Under the pieces are notes generated by a model that had not been told where the DNA came from, did not search any database, and saw only the letters and a list, made by a program, of their open reading frames with translations. From positions 23,447,023 to 23,511,022 of the forward strand of contig CAXKWD010000007.1 of the NCBI GenBank assembly GCA_964059195.1: DNA of 64,000 nt. The letters run 5' to 3'. The translations under genes and the position numbers were made by a program. This document shows, piece after piece, positions 21,328-34,437 of this stretch (position 1 is its first letter; each line of letters starts with the position of its first letter). This stretch comes from Ectobius pallidus. Taxonomy: Eukaryota; Arthropoda; Insecta; Blattodea; Ectobiidae.

Positions 21328-23876
21328 TTACCATTATCAGATTATATTATTATACCTTATTTAGATTTATTATTATTATTATTGAAAACTGCCTTTTAAA
21401 TTGCGCATTTTGTTATATCTTGTTTTCCAAAAGGAACTTTGAGCCAGGAGAACATGAAATCAGAGCCGGTAAACCAGCATTCACTTTCCACATCAGGTAG
21501 AGTGATATAAATTTGCTTATGTGTGCTTCGAGAGCCTCTAATTAAGAAAAAGGCAAATTAATCTACTGTAATCACTCACTTAATACTAGTAGGTGTTTCA
21601 CGAACTAGAATCGACAGCGTTTGCAAACCACAATTCATCATAACATATTTCCCTATAGGTTTACTAATATTTATTGCAGTAACATATAATATCAGCTAAA
21701 GCTATACATTTTAAAGCATTTATAATAAACACTTTCATAAATATTGCTTTGATTTAAAATAGATTGTTACATGTATAACTCAGATAATATTATAAAATAT
21801 GTATTACGTTCAATTAAAAATAAAACCCTGCAATCAATCCCAGCAGGTACATTTTTATAATATCCACGAATATATCAAAGAGTGACTAACTAGTAATAAC
21901 CGTAAAACTAATCTAAAAATAATAATAATAATAATGAAAGTAATAATAATTTAATATTATTGCAATTGAATGTATGGGATAGGCTGATAATACGTATAAA
22001 ATTAACAGTAATAAAAATAACGAGGAAAGGATTCAATATTATTCCAGCTGGTGCACATGACAATGTAATCATGAAAATGACAATAACAATGACTAAAATA
22101 ATAATACTAGCAACAATAATAATGATAATAACATTGTAAAAATTACAACTGGTACTAAAACCTAGAAAACCTAGAGAGTATAATAACATATTGATATTAT
22201 TAATAGTGACAATATTAATAATATTAATAATAAACCGAATGTACTTAGCCCCAGAGTAATTCGCACTAATATTTTTGCAACATAATTATTATGTTGGTTC
22301 GACGTAGCAATCTTTTAATTTTTACGTAATAACTTGATCATTGACGAAGACCTCGAGTTGTAGAAATATATTTGATTTTTAACATTTTGCACTTTATGTA
22401 GACAAGGCAGAGTTACCGTATTTTAAACTCAGGTTAGACTGGAATGGAAAAAACTGAATAATAAATTTCATAACCTGTATTCTTCAGCGAATATAGTAAA
22501 GGTAATTAAACCACAGAGTATGATATGAGCTGGACTCGTTGCGTGCATGGGGGAGGAACGACATAATTCTCTAAAAAATATTGACTGGGAGACCCAAAGT
22601 GAAAAAAAAACCCCTTGGAAGTCCTAGACGTAGGTGGCAGGACAATAGGCCTACTGCACGTTGTATGCCGTCTAAATGTTTAAAATTCTAAAATGAACCA
22701 TAGCCCAGAGTTCACACCTAGTACTCTGTGACGGCTTTCCAGATTTATCTAGAAACCATGACACTTAGTGATTATCAGTAATGAAGAAGACTAATTTGGT
22801 CTCTCTTCTTTTGGGGACAGTGGAGAATCGTTACATTTTGTCGGCAAGGAAATCACTCACAAGAGTCGAGTGCCAAAAGATTTTCATCAGCAAAATGAAT
22901 TCTTAATATATGCTACCCTGAAAGAGCATCGTTACTACATGCGTTTTTATTTGAGTTTTCTTACATATAAGAAAGAAAAACGTAAAATTAAGGAAAAAGT
23001 TTATCTTATACGTAAAAAACTCAAAAATAACGTCGCATCTAGTCTGGGCACTAGATTCATAGCAAACTCCACGCTTCGCTAGTATCGTAACCAATTTTCT
23101 TTCGTTATCGCTCCAACATCTACGCTACCTAAATCGTATCCCACATCCACGAGAAACTACTAGGAGGAAATAGGCCCATTAATATCACCAGCCATTATTA
23201 TTGTATAAAAAACAAACGAAGCAACAGGTACGAGTGCGTGATATTACATATGACAATGATTAATCACTGGTAAATATTGATAGCCATTTTTTTGTCTGAA
23301 GAGCGGCTTTCATGTTCTCCATGCCTATCGTAAAAAAGTATTGACAGTCATCGGTCAAAACATGTCATGCACCTTACCCTATTCCTTTTCTGATGCCATT
23401 GCAGGTCTAACAGTCGATAAATCTTTAACATCCTTTCAGTTTTTCTCTGTTTCTTTTATCAATAAATTTATGGCTTTGGAAGATATTAAAGGGGATGCAT
23501 AAAATAACTCTGGCCCACCTTTAGAAATAAACTTACTTTAAGAATACCCGATTACAATAACTGGTGTAAAACATGTTGAAAAACTTTCTCACATCTAATT
23601 TATGTGTTAAGATTTGTGTTATAATTCTTTGAAGGTAGGGTTTAATTTGTTTAAAGACCTGCGAGATATTCGGAAAGCCGGTTTACTATTAAGTGAGAAT
23701 TAAAGTACCACTGGCATTTCAATTATTTCTATTTTTCAATTGAGCTTCATATTGTGTTAAAATAGGTTTTCTACCTATGCTCAATTATAAAATATTACAT
23801 ATACAATCTAATCTAAAAGCATACCTTATTACAATATTATATTACAATGAACATAAGTTACTAGTGAGAATATGTA
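21328..23876. other. AT-rich DNA with scattered AAT repeats
   Basis: From about 21917 to 22235 there are many short aataat or attaat runs, which generate hydrophobic frames such as 21908-22189 (minus) without biological meaning. Frames near 22870-23094 overlap on both strands and carry no motif. No gene is supported. Confidence 0.5.
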
Positions 23877-24129
23877 CAGGTAGGTAAAAAAAAAAGCGGG
23901 CCGACTCTTGTAGCTGATTTCAGAGCCTTGTGATACGTAAATAAATATAAGAGATGTAATGGAAACGTTTGTTTTCACAAGCAATGCAAATTACGTGAAT
24001 TATTTCTCAATTCAAGCAACATTCATTTCAATACATTCCCTGCTATCCTATGAATGCCGCTAGGCATGCGCAGTGGCTCGTAATCGGCAACTTGAATATT
24101 TTAATAGGTCCGACTTTTTTCCCTACCTG
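23877..24129. mobile_element. candidate short TIR element (MITE)
   Basis: Left end caggtaggtaaaaaaaaaag then cgggccgac; right end, reverse complemented, caggtagggaaaaaagtcgg then acc. This gives about 25 bp of imperfect terminal inverted repeat around 253 bp of non-coding DNA. TA precedes the left end but not the right, so no duplication is confirmed. Confidence 0.4.
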
Positions 24130-24857
24130 GAGGCCTACTTATAATAAGTTAGTATGAATTATTACTGTTAAAATTTATTAAAATTGTTCAAAAATGTTAT
24201 TAAATTCCATAAAAAATGTAGACTGAGCTTATGCCTTATACGAAAACGTACTTACTGTTTTCTATTACGACCAGAAGATGGCGAATTAACGCCGAATCGC
24301 GTCGTAAAAGACAGCAACTACTTTTTGCATAGGGAATAGGAAAATAATTTTAATAACTGTTAACAGTAATTTAGATCAACTTACTCTTCTGACTAGTAAC
24401 TTATGTTACCTGTAACATAATATTATAACAAGGTATTTTTTCGTAGAAACAGTCTAGATGACAGCGACGACATTTTGCAGTGCAAAAATGAAAAATACAC
24501 TCATCTTGTCGGACAATTAATATTGGTAAATTCTAAGAATCAGCATTGCCTAGAAGGACAAGCTAATAATTGAGATTATTCTTTGTCGCAATTGTTTCAA
24601 TTTTACTATATTTTTTAAAGTTCGGAACTACAAATATGTCAATACTTTTGTTTAAGCAGAAAATATCATTTTTTTATTATTTAAACAAAAGGAAACGAAA
24701 ATATAAGCTTCTCGTGTCTACCATCATGTTCTTCATAAAATTTCATACAGAATTTCATGTTTTTATTTCACTTTGGTCATATTCTGAAAACAGATAAATC
24801 TGGCAACATCTCGCTCGCGCGCGCTTGATTTTCCCATTTAAATAGCGTGGACCACAA
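24130..24857. other. AT-rich DNA, nothing recognised
   Basis: The frame 24570-24797 (plus) is hydrophobic and Lys/Phe-rich, typical of AT-rich chance frames. Confidence 0.45.
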
Positions 24858-24977
24858 GAGTCCATTCTACCTTCACGACGTGAAAAAACCATTATAGGTA
24901 ACTTTTCCAATCGAGAATCGAACCCGGGACCGCTGCATGAGTTGAGATAATGTAGAAATCCTTAACACCACAAAGTA
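24858..24977 (-). repeat. weak tRNA-like SINE remnant
   Basis: The minus strand reads ggtgttaaggatttctac, then gcagcggtcccgggttcgat, a good B box with a poor A box. It is probably a decayed SINE head. Confidence 0.35.
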
Positions 24978-27900
24978 TATAAATTATATATGGGTATGTT
25001 TCCTTCTACATGACAGATTATTTTCTGCTGTTTTGATTATTCTTTTCCTTGAATCCTTGAGGTTAAGGTGTAGGCAGAGGATGGTTATGGTTACACAGTA
25101 CACTCCCACGCTTGATCATATCTGACAGCCAACAGCAGGTGCAATTCCAAGTTGGACAGGTTTCTTTTTATGTTCCTAACTCATCTTTAAAGGTACGCAA
25201 AAGCGAACGCTTAATCACTATAACATTTAAATGTCCACGCCTTTCATTTACCGCGAATCTCACAAAAGATTATAAAGACTTCAAGCTCTGTACAGAAGGA
25301 TATTTACAATCAGTTTGAGGGGATTTTCTATGTCCTTTAAAAGGCACTGTTAACTTCTCGTTTGCTTACGAATGAACTCCATCTACTACATAGTAATGAT
25401 ACAAAGGTTGTCTTCTCCCACGTCACATAAGAGATGGCAGGTTTAATTATTGCCTTGTTTTTATTATTAAATGACTCTAAAGAAGGTCATTGGTAACAGA
25501 AGCACAAAATAAAAAGCATTTCAAAGTTTTTTTTCAAAAGAAACTCTTATCTTTATTTACCGGTATTGTATTTTATTGGATCCTCTCTAACTTTCTAAAT
25601 CTACATAGCCTAACTCTAAATCTTATTAGTTATACACCTTAATTCGTTAATAATTAGACATAAATTAGCGTAATAATAATTATTAAATGTAATTTTAAGT
25701 CAGTCAATAAATAGATATCAATCCCCGCTCAGACTCAATATATTCTTCACTTCAGTTATAACACAAAATCCGTACTGTTGAAAATGTAGTAGGCTAGTAG
25801 TCACAGTAATAATAATGATAATAATAAAAAGCTCATGAACTTCATATTAACGTATTTACTTAGAAACAGAGCTAGATGGGAGAAGAGACGACATTCAGGA
25901 TGTCGCGAGTTCAAGTCGTGTGACCGGTTAGAACACTGGAACTCACGTAGATCTTTACTCTACTTTAAAATAGGCCAAGTTTACTGCAAGAAAATATCCA
26001 AGGATTACGTATTTTCCGAGTTTTTAATTTTAATATTAATTTCAGTGCTGAATACCTAGAAGGTTATTTTGAGTAATAGCGGCAGTAACAAAAATAATAG
26101 CAACAACACGGGAACTCGATTTGTTCCTATAGAAATTAGGCCTATACCAATGGAAAAATGTTTCAGAATAGGGAAAGCACTTCAAGATCGACCTATAATC
26201 AATTAATAAAAAGACGTGGCGATTTTTATAAACCACTTATAAAAGTTAAACGTTATATAAAACACCTAATATTACCTTTGTTAATATTATTGGAAAACAT
26301 TCTTATGCATATTAACAAAACAAATAGTACAACGTCAAGAGAGAGAGAGAAAATTCAGAAGGGAAATCTGCCCCAATCACTAGGGAGACCCTAGGGTTCA
26401 GCCTACCAATTAGCCTAATCTAGAAGACAACGTATTTAAAAAAATATATATTTTTTGTTCAGTAGAAGAAGAAACAAAAAGTAATATCCATCAAAATCAA
26501 TGAGCATTGGGAAAGCTATCTAAAAGATGAATTTATCTTATTAAATCTTTTGTTTGATATTGTATTGTTATTATTATTATTAAATACTCGATACTAGCAT
26601 AAAAAATTATTTTGTTCCTAAACTCTTCCAATCATAGTATTTGTCTTATGAATGTCTTCATTTATGTGTTTAGTCATTCTGCGTATAATTGCAAATTCAT
26701 TTACTAATGAGAGGTATTGAATAAATAAAATGCAATTACTATTACCTCAACGAATAAAATTTTATAGACAGATATTATCCGTAATTGATTTATACGTATG
26801 GCTTTTATAATTTTCAAAGCCAATACGATCTGATGCTGTTCTTCTGTATTCAAGATTATGAAATCCTAGTAACTACAAGACTACAGAAACTAGAATGCTG
26901 TATAATGAATTCATAACGAAGAGCGAGGTTGCATAATGCTGCATTTTTGTTGGCACGGTTGTTGCTTTCAATAAATAAGAAACGCCATCATCAGGAAGGT
27001 TGTGACGCCCTGCGTAGGGTTCAGTATTGTGACGATGCAACTTGTTAGCCTGGGCGGTGGGGTGCGAAGGTTCAAGATCATGCTGTATTATGATTCACTA
27101 CTCCTCGCAAATGAGGCTGAGCATTTTAATGAGGCTTCCTAAATGCTTTCTTCATGAAATAATGCAAGTACACAAAAGGTGATGGTAAAAATCGTCCGTT
27201 TGCTTTGAACAATTTGGATAATTGAATTTTATTGCACCTTTAATTTTCTCTTAAACATTTTCAGTCTTACTAATAATCCAGTTGTAACATTTATAGCAGG
27301 AATAAACACAGCTGAGGAGAAAAAGTGTACTAATAATCCTTGCATAAGGCTGAATGTGTGCAACGCTTTACACAGCCTGGCCCCCTTGTATAAACTTGAC
27401 GTAAATAATCAAGATGGCCGATATCCGTAACAGCCGGTCGTTTCGTAGATGTCTGAGATTGAATTTTGAGGCTACGCATATTCTGAGCTGCTTTTGAGGA
27501 ATTATAAACATTGTTCCTTGTTTGCGGGACTTATTTCCATACTTGTACCCATGATTACAGCTTTCTGAAAACAATATAATGAAATACTGAAACTAGAATT
27601 ACTGTCTGCAGACGACGCATCGCTGTTTGCCTTCTGCTCCAACAGATGGCGTTCAGCAGTCTCTTCATAGCCAGGGGCTAGTAACGTCATGAAAAGCGTG
27701 ACGTGTTTGATGACGTTGACGTACAAACCCTGTGTAAACCTCGGCAGTTACACTACGTTTATTGGTAATACGGCTTATGTAGAACTTGCACGGTGAACAA
27801 CCAAACAACCGTTCAACGCAGATATAAGAAGCTTTTATTAGTAAGACTGTTTAAGTTTTCATTGAGGGTCTCTGAATCACGCCTCGTTTGCCTATGTAAA

Positions 27901-28432
27901 TATTGCATTTTATATGAAGTGATATTCAAAGTCACCACTTTTCCGAATAGATACCAAGAGAAACTCTTTCTTGAATATAATACAGAGCTGAACATTAAAA
28001 AAGAAAGAAATTCTACCATTGAAAAAGGACAGATCTCGAATATTATAATTATTCATATCTATTACTATATATTTGTGTCCTTTAACTTTTTCCACTCGTA
28101 CCTACAAGGCCTAGAGGAAGAAATTTGATGAGCTTTCAGCATTAATAATAAAATTTTAGGTAGTATGAATGAAAAATGTTCGAAAAAACATGTGTATAAA
28201 CATATATGTGTGAAAGAAATTCAGAATAGAAACACTCTGGGGAGAAAAGCGATATCCCTATTGAATGGAGTATTGTGGGATAGACATATCGCGAGAAGGA
28301 AAAACAGCATATTTATGATTCAATAGTTAAGAAAATAGTACAATACGATTAAGAAATTTTGTCAGTTAAAAAGAGAGAGGAAAGGAAATAATTAGCAAAT
28401 TTTTGGATTTTTGGAGAAGAGCAATATAACTT
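24978..28432. other. about 3.5 kb of AT-rich DNA without supported genes
   Basis: Minor items only: a (GA)n run at 26338-26350 and AAT runs near 25806-25830. The frame 27793-28128 (plus, 111 codons) is overlapped by minus-strand frames and has no motif. GC is somewhat higher at 26990-27120 and 27360-27780 but I recognise nothing there. Confidence 0.45.
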
Positions 28433-29018
28433 CTACACCTTTTCAACCTCAATTTCGGAAAAAAGTAATTTCAATTTCGGAAAAAGTAATTTCAATTTCC
28501 GAAAAAGTAATTTCAATTTCGGAAAAAGTAACTTCAATTTCGGAAATACGAGGGCTATTTTTTTAAACCTCCGATGGGGAATAAAATGAAAACCACAGTG
28601 AAAATCAAAACTGTTTTATTTGGAACATTTAGATACACCATCTAGCTACTTCTCTACATAATCTCGCTCCAATTAAGACATTTGTCGAAGCGTGGTGCAA
28701 CTTTCAAGTACCCTCTTCAATAGACTGGCAGCAAGCTTCTATGAAAAGGGTCCTTGAAAGTTGCACCAAATGTCTCAATTGGAGCGCGACTAGGTAGAGA
28801 AGTAGCTAGATGGTGTATCTAAATGTTCCAAATAAAACAGTTTTGATTTTCACTGTGGTTTTCATTTTATGCCCCATCGGAGGTTTAAAAAAATAGCCCT
28901 CGGTATTTCCGAAATTGAAGTTACTTTTTCCGAAATTGAAATTACTTTTTCCGAAATTGAATTTACTTTTTCCGAAATTGAAATTACTTTTTCCGAAATT
29001 GAGGTTGAACAGGTGTAG
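28433..29018. mobile_element. palindromic mariner derivative with 21-bp tandem repeats in both arms
   Basis: The whole 586 bp is a near-palindrome (ctacacct at 28433, aggtgtag at 29018). Each outer arm has about five tandem copies of a 21-bp unit (aatttcggaaaaagtaattt: 28449-28546; complement: 28906-29006). Inside lie mariner-type ends cgagggctattttttt at 28549 and its complement at about 28902, each with TA outside. The inner arms encode, with frameshifts, the end of a mariner transposase: FDKCLN followed in another frame by DYVEK and a stop, seen on the minus strand near 28650-28690 and, more damaged, on the plus strand near 28770-28800. So two 3' ends of a mariner copy are joined in opposite orientation. 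Confidence 0.8.
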
Positions 29019-29253
29019 AATGGAAAGAATTAGAAATGAAGAAATTCGGGAACAAATGGAAGTACAAAACACTATAATAGATGAAAATAAAGAAAAGCAA
29101 CTCCTGTGGTATGGTCATGTCAGAGGGATGGGAGAGGAGAGAAACGAAGATCTTCAGATGGAATCCTCCGGGCAGAAAGAAGAAAGGCAGACCAAAGAAG
29201 ACATGAAGGAGAAAACATTCCTGAGATTCTATGGGAGGATAGAGGGGCTTTGA
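29019..29253 (+). pseudogene. LINE (endonuclease/reverse transcriptase) C-terminal remnant
   Basis: The plus frame reads RMERIRNEEIREQMEVQNTI and KQLLWYGHVRGMGEER, then after a frameshift RWNPPGRKKKGRPKKT followed by a TGA where a Trp codon is expected. This is the conserved end of insect non-LTR retrotransposon ORF2 (consensus LLWYGHV.RM...R, W.P.GR...GRP..W). The RT domain is absent; the 5' edge joins the mariner palindrome. The open frame 28915-29253 fuses repeat-encoded residues to this remnant and is not a true protein. Confidence 0.8.
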
Positions 29254-31140
29254 CATTGAGAATATGGAAGATGTAGACGTACATAAAAAAAACCGTGATG
29301 ATGATGTGTGTTATATCTACGTGTGTGTAACTTAAATGTGTCTATCTGTAAACTGTTCAAAAATTATTTTAACGAAGTGTTTTATTTGAAAACCGTATCC
29401 GGGGATGTGACAAGAAGCAAGCCGAGGACTTTCATTATTTGAACAGTACAGTAGCTAAGTGAAAAAAAAAAGTTTTCGATACATATATTTTTTTTAAATA
29501 GCTATGATTATTTTATTTTAAATTTTGTGTACTTAACTGCATGTTGAATTATCTGAAACTTCCATTTCAAACAGTTTTATTAGAAATTCTTTTAATGGTA
29601 GGCTAGCCGTATTTTCCACAAAGTTTGCTTGTGTTTTTCTAGCAATAATACGATTTGTGTGAAGCCGAAGCAATTGATTGCATAATCCCTTTGTGCGACT
29701 AGGGAAAATTGCATTTTCCTTCCTTATAGTGTAGTAGATCATGTTGTTTCAAGATAATCTGAGATGTTTAATTCCTGATTTCTATATTAATGAGTCACGT
29801 AACAGGCTTTTATCAATTATGTTATTAAACTAATTAAGCCTATTTAGTTCTTTTGGCTTTATCAATGTTTCCGAGTCTGTAGAATTTCAGAAAGTCTATC
29901 TTGTTCTACTTGAAGGACTATTTACTACATAATGATTTATTCCCTTCTATCATCTATTTTTGATAAGTTTGCTATGAGTGCATTACAGATGGTGGTAGGA
30001 GGGAAGAACCTATATAAATAATAAGCAACAATATTTGTCACTCAACGGGCGACAGATGATGCGACACCAGGGAAGATAGATTAGGCACATAGTAAGGTAT
30101 TCCATCTCTTAGATGTTGTTGGATGAACCAGCAAGGCCATTTTCCAAAAAGCAACAGAAAGCTACATAGAGGGCATACATACACAAATAGAGAATACGTA
30201 AGGCAACAATGAAGAAACGTTCAAATAAACCAATGAAAAGCAACATACAAACCTGGAAAATATGTTTGGTTCCCATGAAGAACTGCTGGTGGACGACAAA
30301 TCCTAGGATCTGGTTTCTGGATTAAACGATCTCTGTTACTAGTCATTCGCCTGAGGTGGTAAACAGATAATTTAGGACGCGTAAGATTGCTTTAATCTTG
30401 TGATAGACTAAAACAGTGTAACTCATGAACTCCCTATTATTGTAAAAGACATAAAATCTCGGACATGACATTCGCCAGGCAAGCCGTAAAAAGTATAAAC
30501 TCATACACGACTGACAGAATTGTAATGAATATTCAAAAGAAAGAGAAAAACAGTGGCGTTGAGTTAGTGCGTTGATAAGTTAATGACGTGGAAAAATACC
30601 TGCTGTAGCTTTAAGGTATTAAAATCTTAGATTTAATAGTTTAGTAGCCTATAGTGCTAAGATACGTAGGTAAATTACTAAAACAGTAGTCTATGACTAT
30701 ATAAGTTTTAATTTGTTCTTGTTTTATTTGTATTTTCCTTTTTCTAATTCTTTATTAGTAGCCTAATTAAGAGAATACTACAAAAATTATATAAATTAAG
30801 TCAATATTGCAATATTTTTTCGCATTTAGGAGCCCTTGATCGGGGTCAAGTTTAATTTCAGTTATTCAATAATATTCAATAATTCCAAATTATTGAAAGA
30901 GAGAGAAAGAAAGAGAAAGAGAAAGAGAGAAAGAGAGAGATGAGATCCATGATGCTATAGAGTTTTAGTCCTAAGTCCCTTAATTTAAATATCTGGATCC
31001 GTTTATCCATTACCTGTAAATGACTTGTTCTTACCTTAGGAAGAAGTGAAGATTCTATGCGTGGTCTGTTTCCTGCAAAAGAAAAAGAGTGTTAAGACCA
31101 AATACGATTATTAATGCTACTATGTTCATTATATATTATA
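29254..31140. other. AT-rich DNA; (GA)n tract at 30894-30941
   Basis: No gene is supported. A gaga/gaaa purine tract of about 48 bp lies at 30894-30941. The frame 29533-29742 (minus) has no motif. Confidence 0.5.
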
Positions 31141-31145
31141 ATAGC

Positions 31146-31560
31146 TTAAAAGACCCGGCATCGCCCGGCATAGGCGTAGCGAGGGGGGGGTTTTGGGGGT
31201 TTGAACCCCCCCCCCATTGATTAAAAAAAGGAAAATTGTATGATTTTTTACAGTCTGCCCATAAATTACTTAATACAAGTATAAAGCGTGGGAAGCTTAA
31301 AACTCGTTATTTTGCGTCTTAATTTTTAAAATTTTCCGGGGGAGATCCCCGGAAGCTTAGAACTCGTTATTTTGCATCTTAACTTTTAAAATTTTCCAGG
31401 GGTGGACCCCCGGACCCCCCTCTCCCTGAATGTTATAACCCCCCCCCCCCTTATGGTCGGCCTGGTTACGCCTATGTCGCCCGGGTTTTGTATTTTGCTT
31501 GTACTTCGAAGTAAACTTATGGAGTAGTTTACTTGCGATTTTTAAGCTCTAGTCTAGACC
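31146..31560 (-). mobile_element. Helitron 3' end (second family), interrupted by a hAT-like insertion
   Basis: Minus-strand 3' terminus: ttacttcgaagtacaagcaa, aaaacccgggcga (31485 downward), then the insertion, and finally ccgggcgatgccgggtctttt and aagcta. It is homologous to the 3' ends at 16800-16914 and 42520-42613. The terminal bases read CTAT rather than CTAG/CTAA. The 5' end was not found; the copy may be truncated or may extend toward 31970. Confidence 0.75.
31169..31476. mobile_element. hAT-like non-autonomous element with 8-bp duplication
   Basis: A 308-bp insertion with terminal inverted repeat cataggcgta(g/a)c(g/c)agg, flanked on both sides by tcgcccgg (31161-31168 and 31477-31484). 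The perfect 8-bp duplication is the hAT hallmark, and the related Helitron ends show the empty site. The inside has C and G homopolymers near both ends and two ~65-bp direct repeats (aactcgttattttgc at about 31301 and 31361). No coding capacity. Confidence 0.85.
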
Positions 31561-32690
31561 CTTATATAGCCTTCTATCTATTGGCTGCAGGGTTTATATG
31601 AACAATACTATTTCTTTTCTTCGGTGGCGAATCCTTGAAAAAGAAAAATTAACAAGCTTCGTGAACGGCGATAAATAGAGAAAGAGTTTGAAAATTTCAT
31701 CAAGATTGGAATAAAACTTGCATTTATTGGCACAGTGCGAGGTTGGCACTGTAAAGAGGGGCATTATTTCGAGGGTTGACTGTATCTGGTGTAAATCACA
31801 TTTATCTGGTGTATATTAGAAATTACAAATGGCATTTGATGATATGAATAGTAAATTTTACCTGCAATCAAACGGAGCCTACTCTAATACTTATCTTACA
31901 GAATGGAAATTGCTTATGCACTGTCATTTGTCCATGCACAGCAACCACATAGGGCTCAGGGCTATATATATATATGTTATGTAATATTAATGGCCTTAAA
32001 AAAGGGCAAAAATATTGATTTTTTCAAAATAAAATGTAGACAGTGGTTTTAATTGTATTTTGAAGGCTAAGTGTGTAAACTTTAATCCAGATTGGAATAA
32101 AACTGTCGGTTTGTATAAAAGACAAACACACACATAACTCTACTTTATTTGTAGAAGATATTACATATAAATAAATAAATATATATATAGACATATTTTA
32201 GTACATTCGGGACACAATCTGATATTTAATGCTAAAAAATATAATAATATAATGTGGAGTTGTGATGGTTCACTAAGAATCATTGTAAATAATTTTACAT
32301 GTTAACATCGAGCATTAATGTTTAATAGTTAAACCTTGGAGTTGAACCCGGGTCAATGATATTTAAACATCATAAAATCGCTTGATGGTAGCAATGGAAT
32401 GGGTTGTCAAAAACGTTTGAGTAATCTCAATTACTCTATTCTCTGGGGAAGTTTTCTTAAACAATTTTAGAGCGATATTCAACTAGTTTGCAACATTTTG
32501 CTGTTTTTCATCTTAATTTTAGGATGTAATCAATAAATAGAATTTTAAACACATTAACTTGCATAGTTTTAACACAAAAATATTAATTAAGCATATTAAT
32601 TTCTATATTATTATGGTTTTTAATCAGCCAGCTACAGCGAAAATAAACATCGCGTAATAAAGAACCAATCAATACCTGTCATACTAGAAA
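31561..32690. other. AT-rich DNA, possible Helitron interior, otherwise unrecognised
   Basis: Short (TA)n runs at 31966-31978 and 32180-32195. No genes are seen. Confidence 0.4.
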
Positions 32691-32692
32691 TA

Positions 32693-33200
32693 CAGGCTGT
32701 TAATGAATAACACCGAAATATTTTGTATCTGTATAGATCTAGACATAGACAAGTAATGCTCTATGGATTCGATTTTTCCTTTTACTTCATAAAATCTCTC
32801 AGAGCATGGCCACCACTGACTTCTAACATTGGGAAAAATTCAAAACGAAGGAATTTCGTTGATAACACTTCAGTTATGAATTTAAAAAATAAAAAAAAAA
32901 TAAAAAACTAATTCAGTGGCGGCGAGTCATGTAATTAGTCTGTAAATGTTGCCGGTTATGGAAACACTAAATTATGATATAGCTATTGATGAATAATCAA
33001 GAATCAGGTTTTTATCCATCACTAAGAGGGCATGAAGTCAATTTAATGAACATTTTAACCCCATTTCGCTTCATTATTGACTTCTGAGCACCAATTTGTA
33101 ATGACTTTAATGCTCTATAGTATACACATTTTAAAAGTTACTTGTCTATGTGACCTCTATACACAGGTAAAATATTCCGGTGTTTTTCATTAACACCCTG
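32693..33200. mobile_element. mariner-type MITE, copy A (TA duplication)
   Basis: Left end caggctgttaatgaataaca and right end ttcattaacaccctg are inverted repeats, flanked by TA at 32691-32692 and 33201-33202. The interior matches the copy at 46399-46936 over most of its length (for example gcatgaagtcaatttaat). 508 bp, non-coding; the frame 32723-32911 is spurious. Confidence 0.85.
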
Positions 33201-33202
33201 TA

Positions 33203-34437
33203 CAGAGCTATGCGAATCAGACTCACGGAGCTTGGTAGGAACTATTTACATGCATAAACATATCATATAAAAGTACGTGGTTCTAAACACACAGACATCT
33301 GAAGTGGCTGATGTAATGGATATAGATTTACTTTCGTATCATGTGAGTAAGCAAGCACGCCAGCAAACATTAATTTAACATTGCATGGAGAGGTTAGCTG
33401 TGTTTGTGTTGTATCAGTCATTATGGTTACCCATCAAGTATGGACCAGATGCTAACTAGCATAATTGATGCGTGAAATCAATAAATAAGTCAGTCTCTAG
33501 CCTGTGCTACCAGAAAGTTGATGTCTGTGTTGATCCCGTAACTACTGCCTGTAAATAACCTTGTGGCTTATTGAAATTTAGAGGATAACATTTCCTGAGC
33601 CGGAAATCAAACTGGAGTCTAAATACTAGGCCTACAAAGTACATGAAAGGCAGAAACTATGTTTCAACATACGAAATTTAATATATTGAGGGATGGGCAA
33701 TTATTTATTCTCAAAATTAAACGAAGGTGCCATGACAAGTTGTATGTCACTGGAGAATGTGCCATCTACAGTATTTGAACACATCATTCGATGACAGTGA
33801 TTTACGGTTATATGAATAGAGATGATGACTCGTAATTACAGATGTGAGTCAGCCGCCGTTCAGAATGGATGTCACAAGATACGAAAAGCATTCTTATGTG
33901 AAAATAGCCGTTCTCGGAGGGATTGATATCATTGTGCATCGATCGCTTCCTGAACGAAAATTTTTGTTCTTAATAGATTTTGCAAGTTGTGTAAGAAAAG
34001 AGTACATGTCTTATGCACTATGATATCATTTGTACCCATCTCCTATCCAAAAGTACAATTTTCTTAATTTTCGCACTTGTATTAATATAATTGACATACT
34101 AATATAAAAATATGACGGAATTATAAGTATTTCTCATAGTTAATTAGAATTATTTTAGGCTTATAACACAAGTGATGTGTCTTCTCCTCTAACAACGGAA
34201 CGAACCTGAGATGTGACATTGATTGGCGGACATAATTCGCATGTCATACCCGGAAGTTGACAATTTTATAGGGAACACACAAAAAACTGTTCCGAAAAGC
34301 CCCATTTCAGGATATTATCCCTTAGAGATATGGCACCAACACTTCCTCTACCCCAAGCCCAGTACTGAAAAAATGGTCTTCTTGGGTAAATGCTGAGCCA
34401 TATTATACCACATATAACGATATCATTAAAAAAACTA
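33203..34437. other. AT-rich DNA, nothing recognised
   Basis: No coding frame, RNA gene or repeat is supported. Confidence 0.5.

Noticed and set aside
27360..27740. Possible terminal inverted repeat (cacagcctggcccccttgta / tgtacgtcaacg-type end)
   Set aside because: The two ends pair over only a few scattered bases and no target duplication is visible.
27793..28128. 111-codon plus-strand frame
   Set aside because: Overlapped by minus-strand frames, Lys/Ile/Tyr-rich as expected for AT-rich DNA, with no recognisable domain or gene context.
28449..29006. Regular 21-bp repeats looked at first like a CRISPR-type array
   Set aside because: The units are contiguous without spacers, occur as two inverted blocks, and belong to a mariner palindrome in animal DNA.
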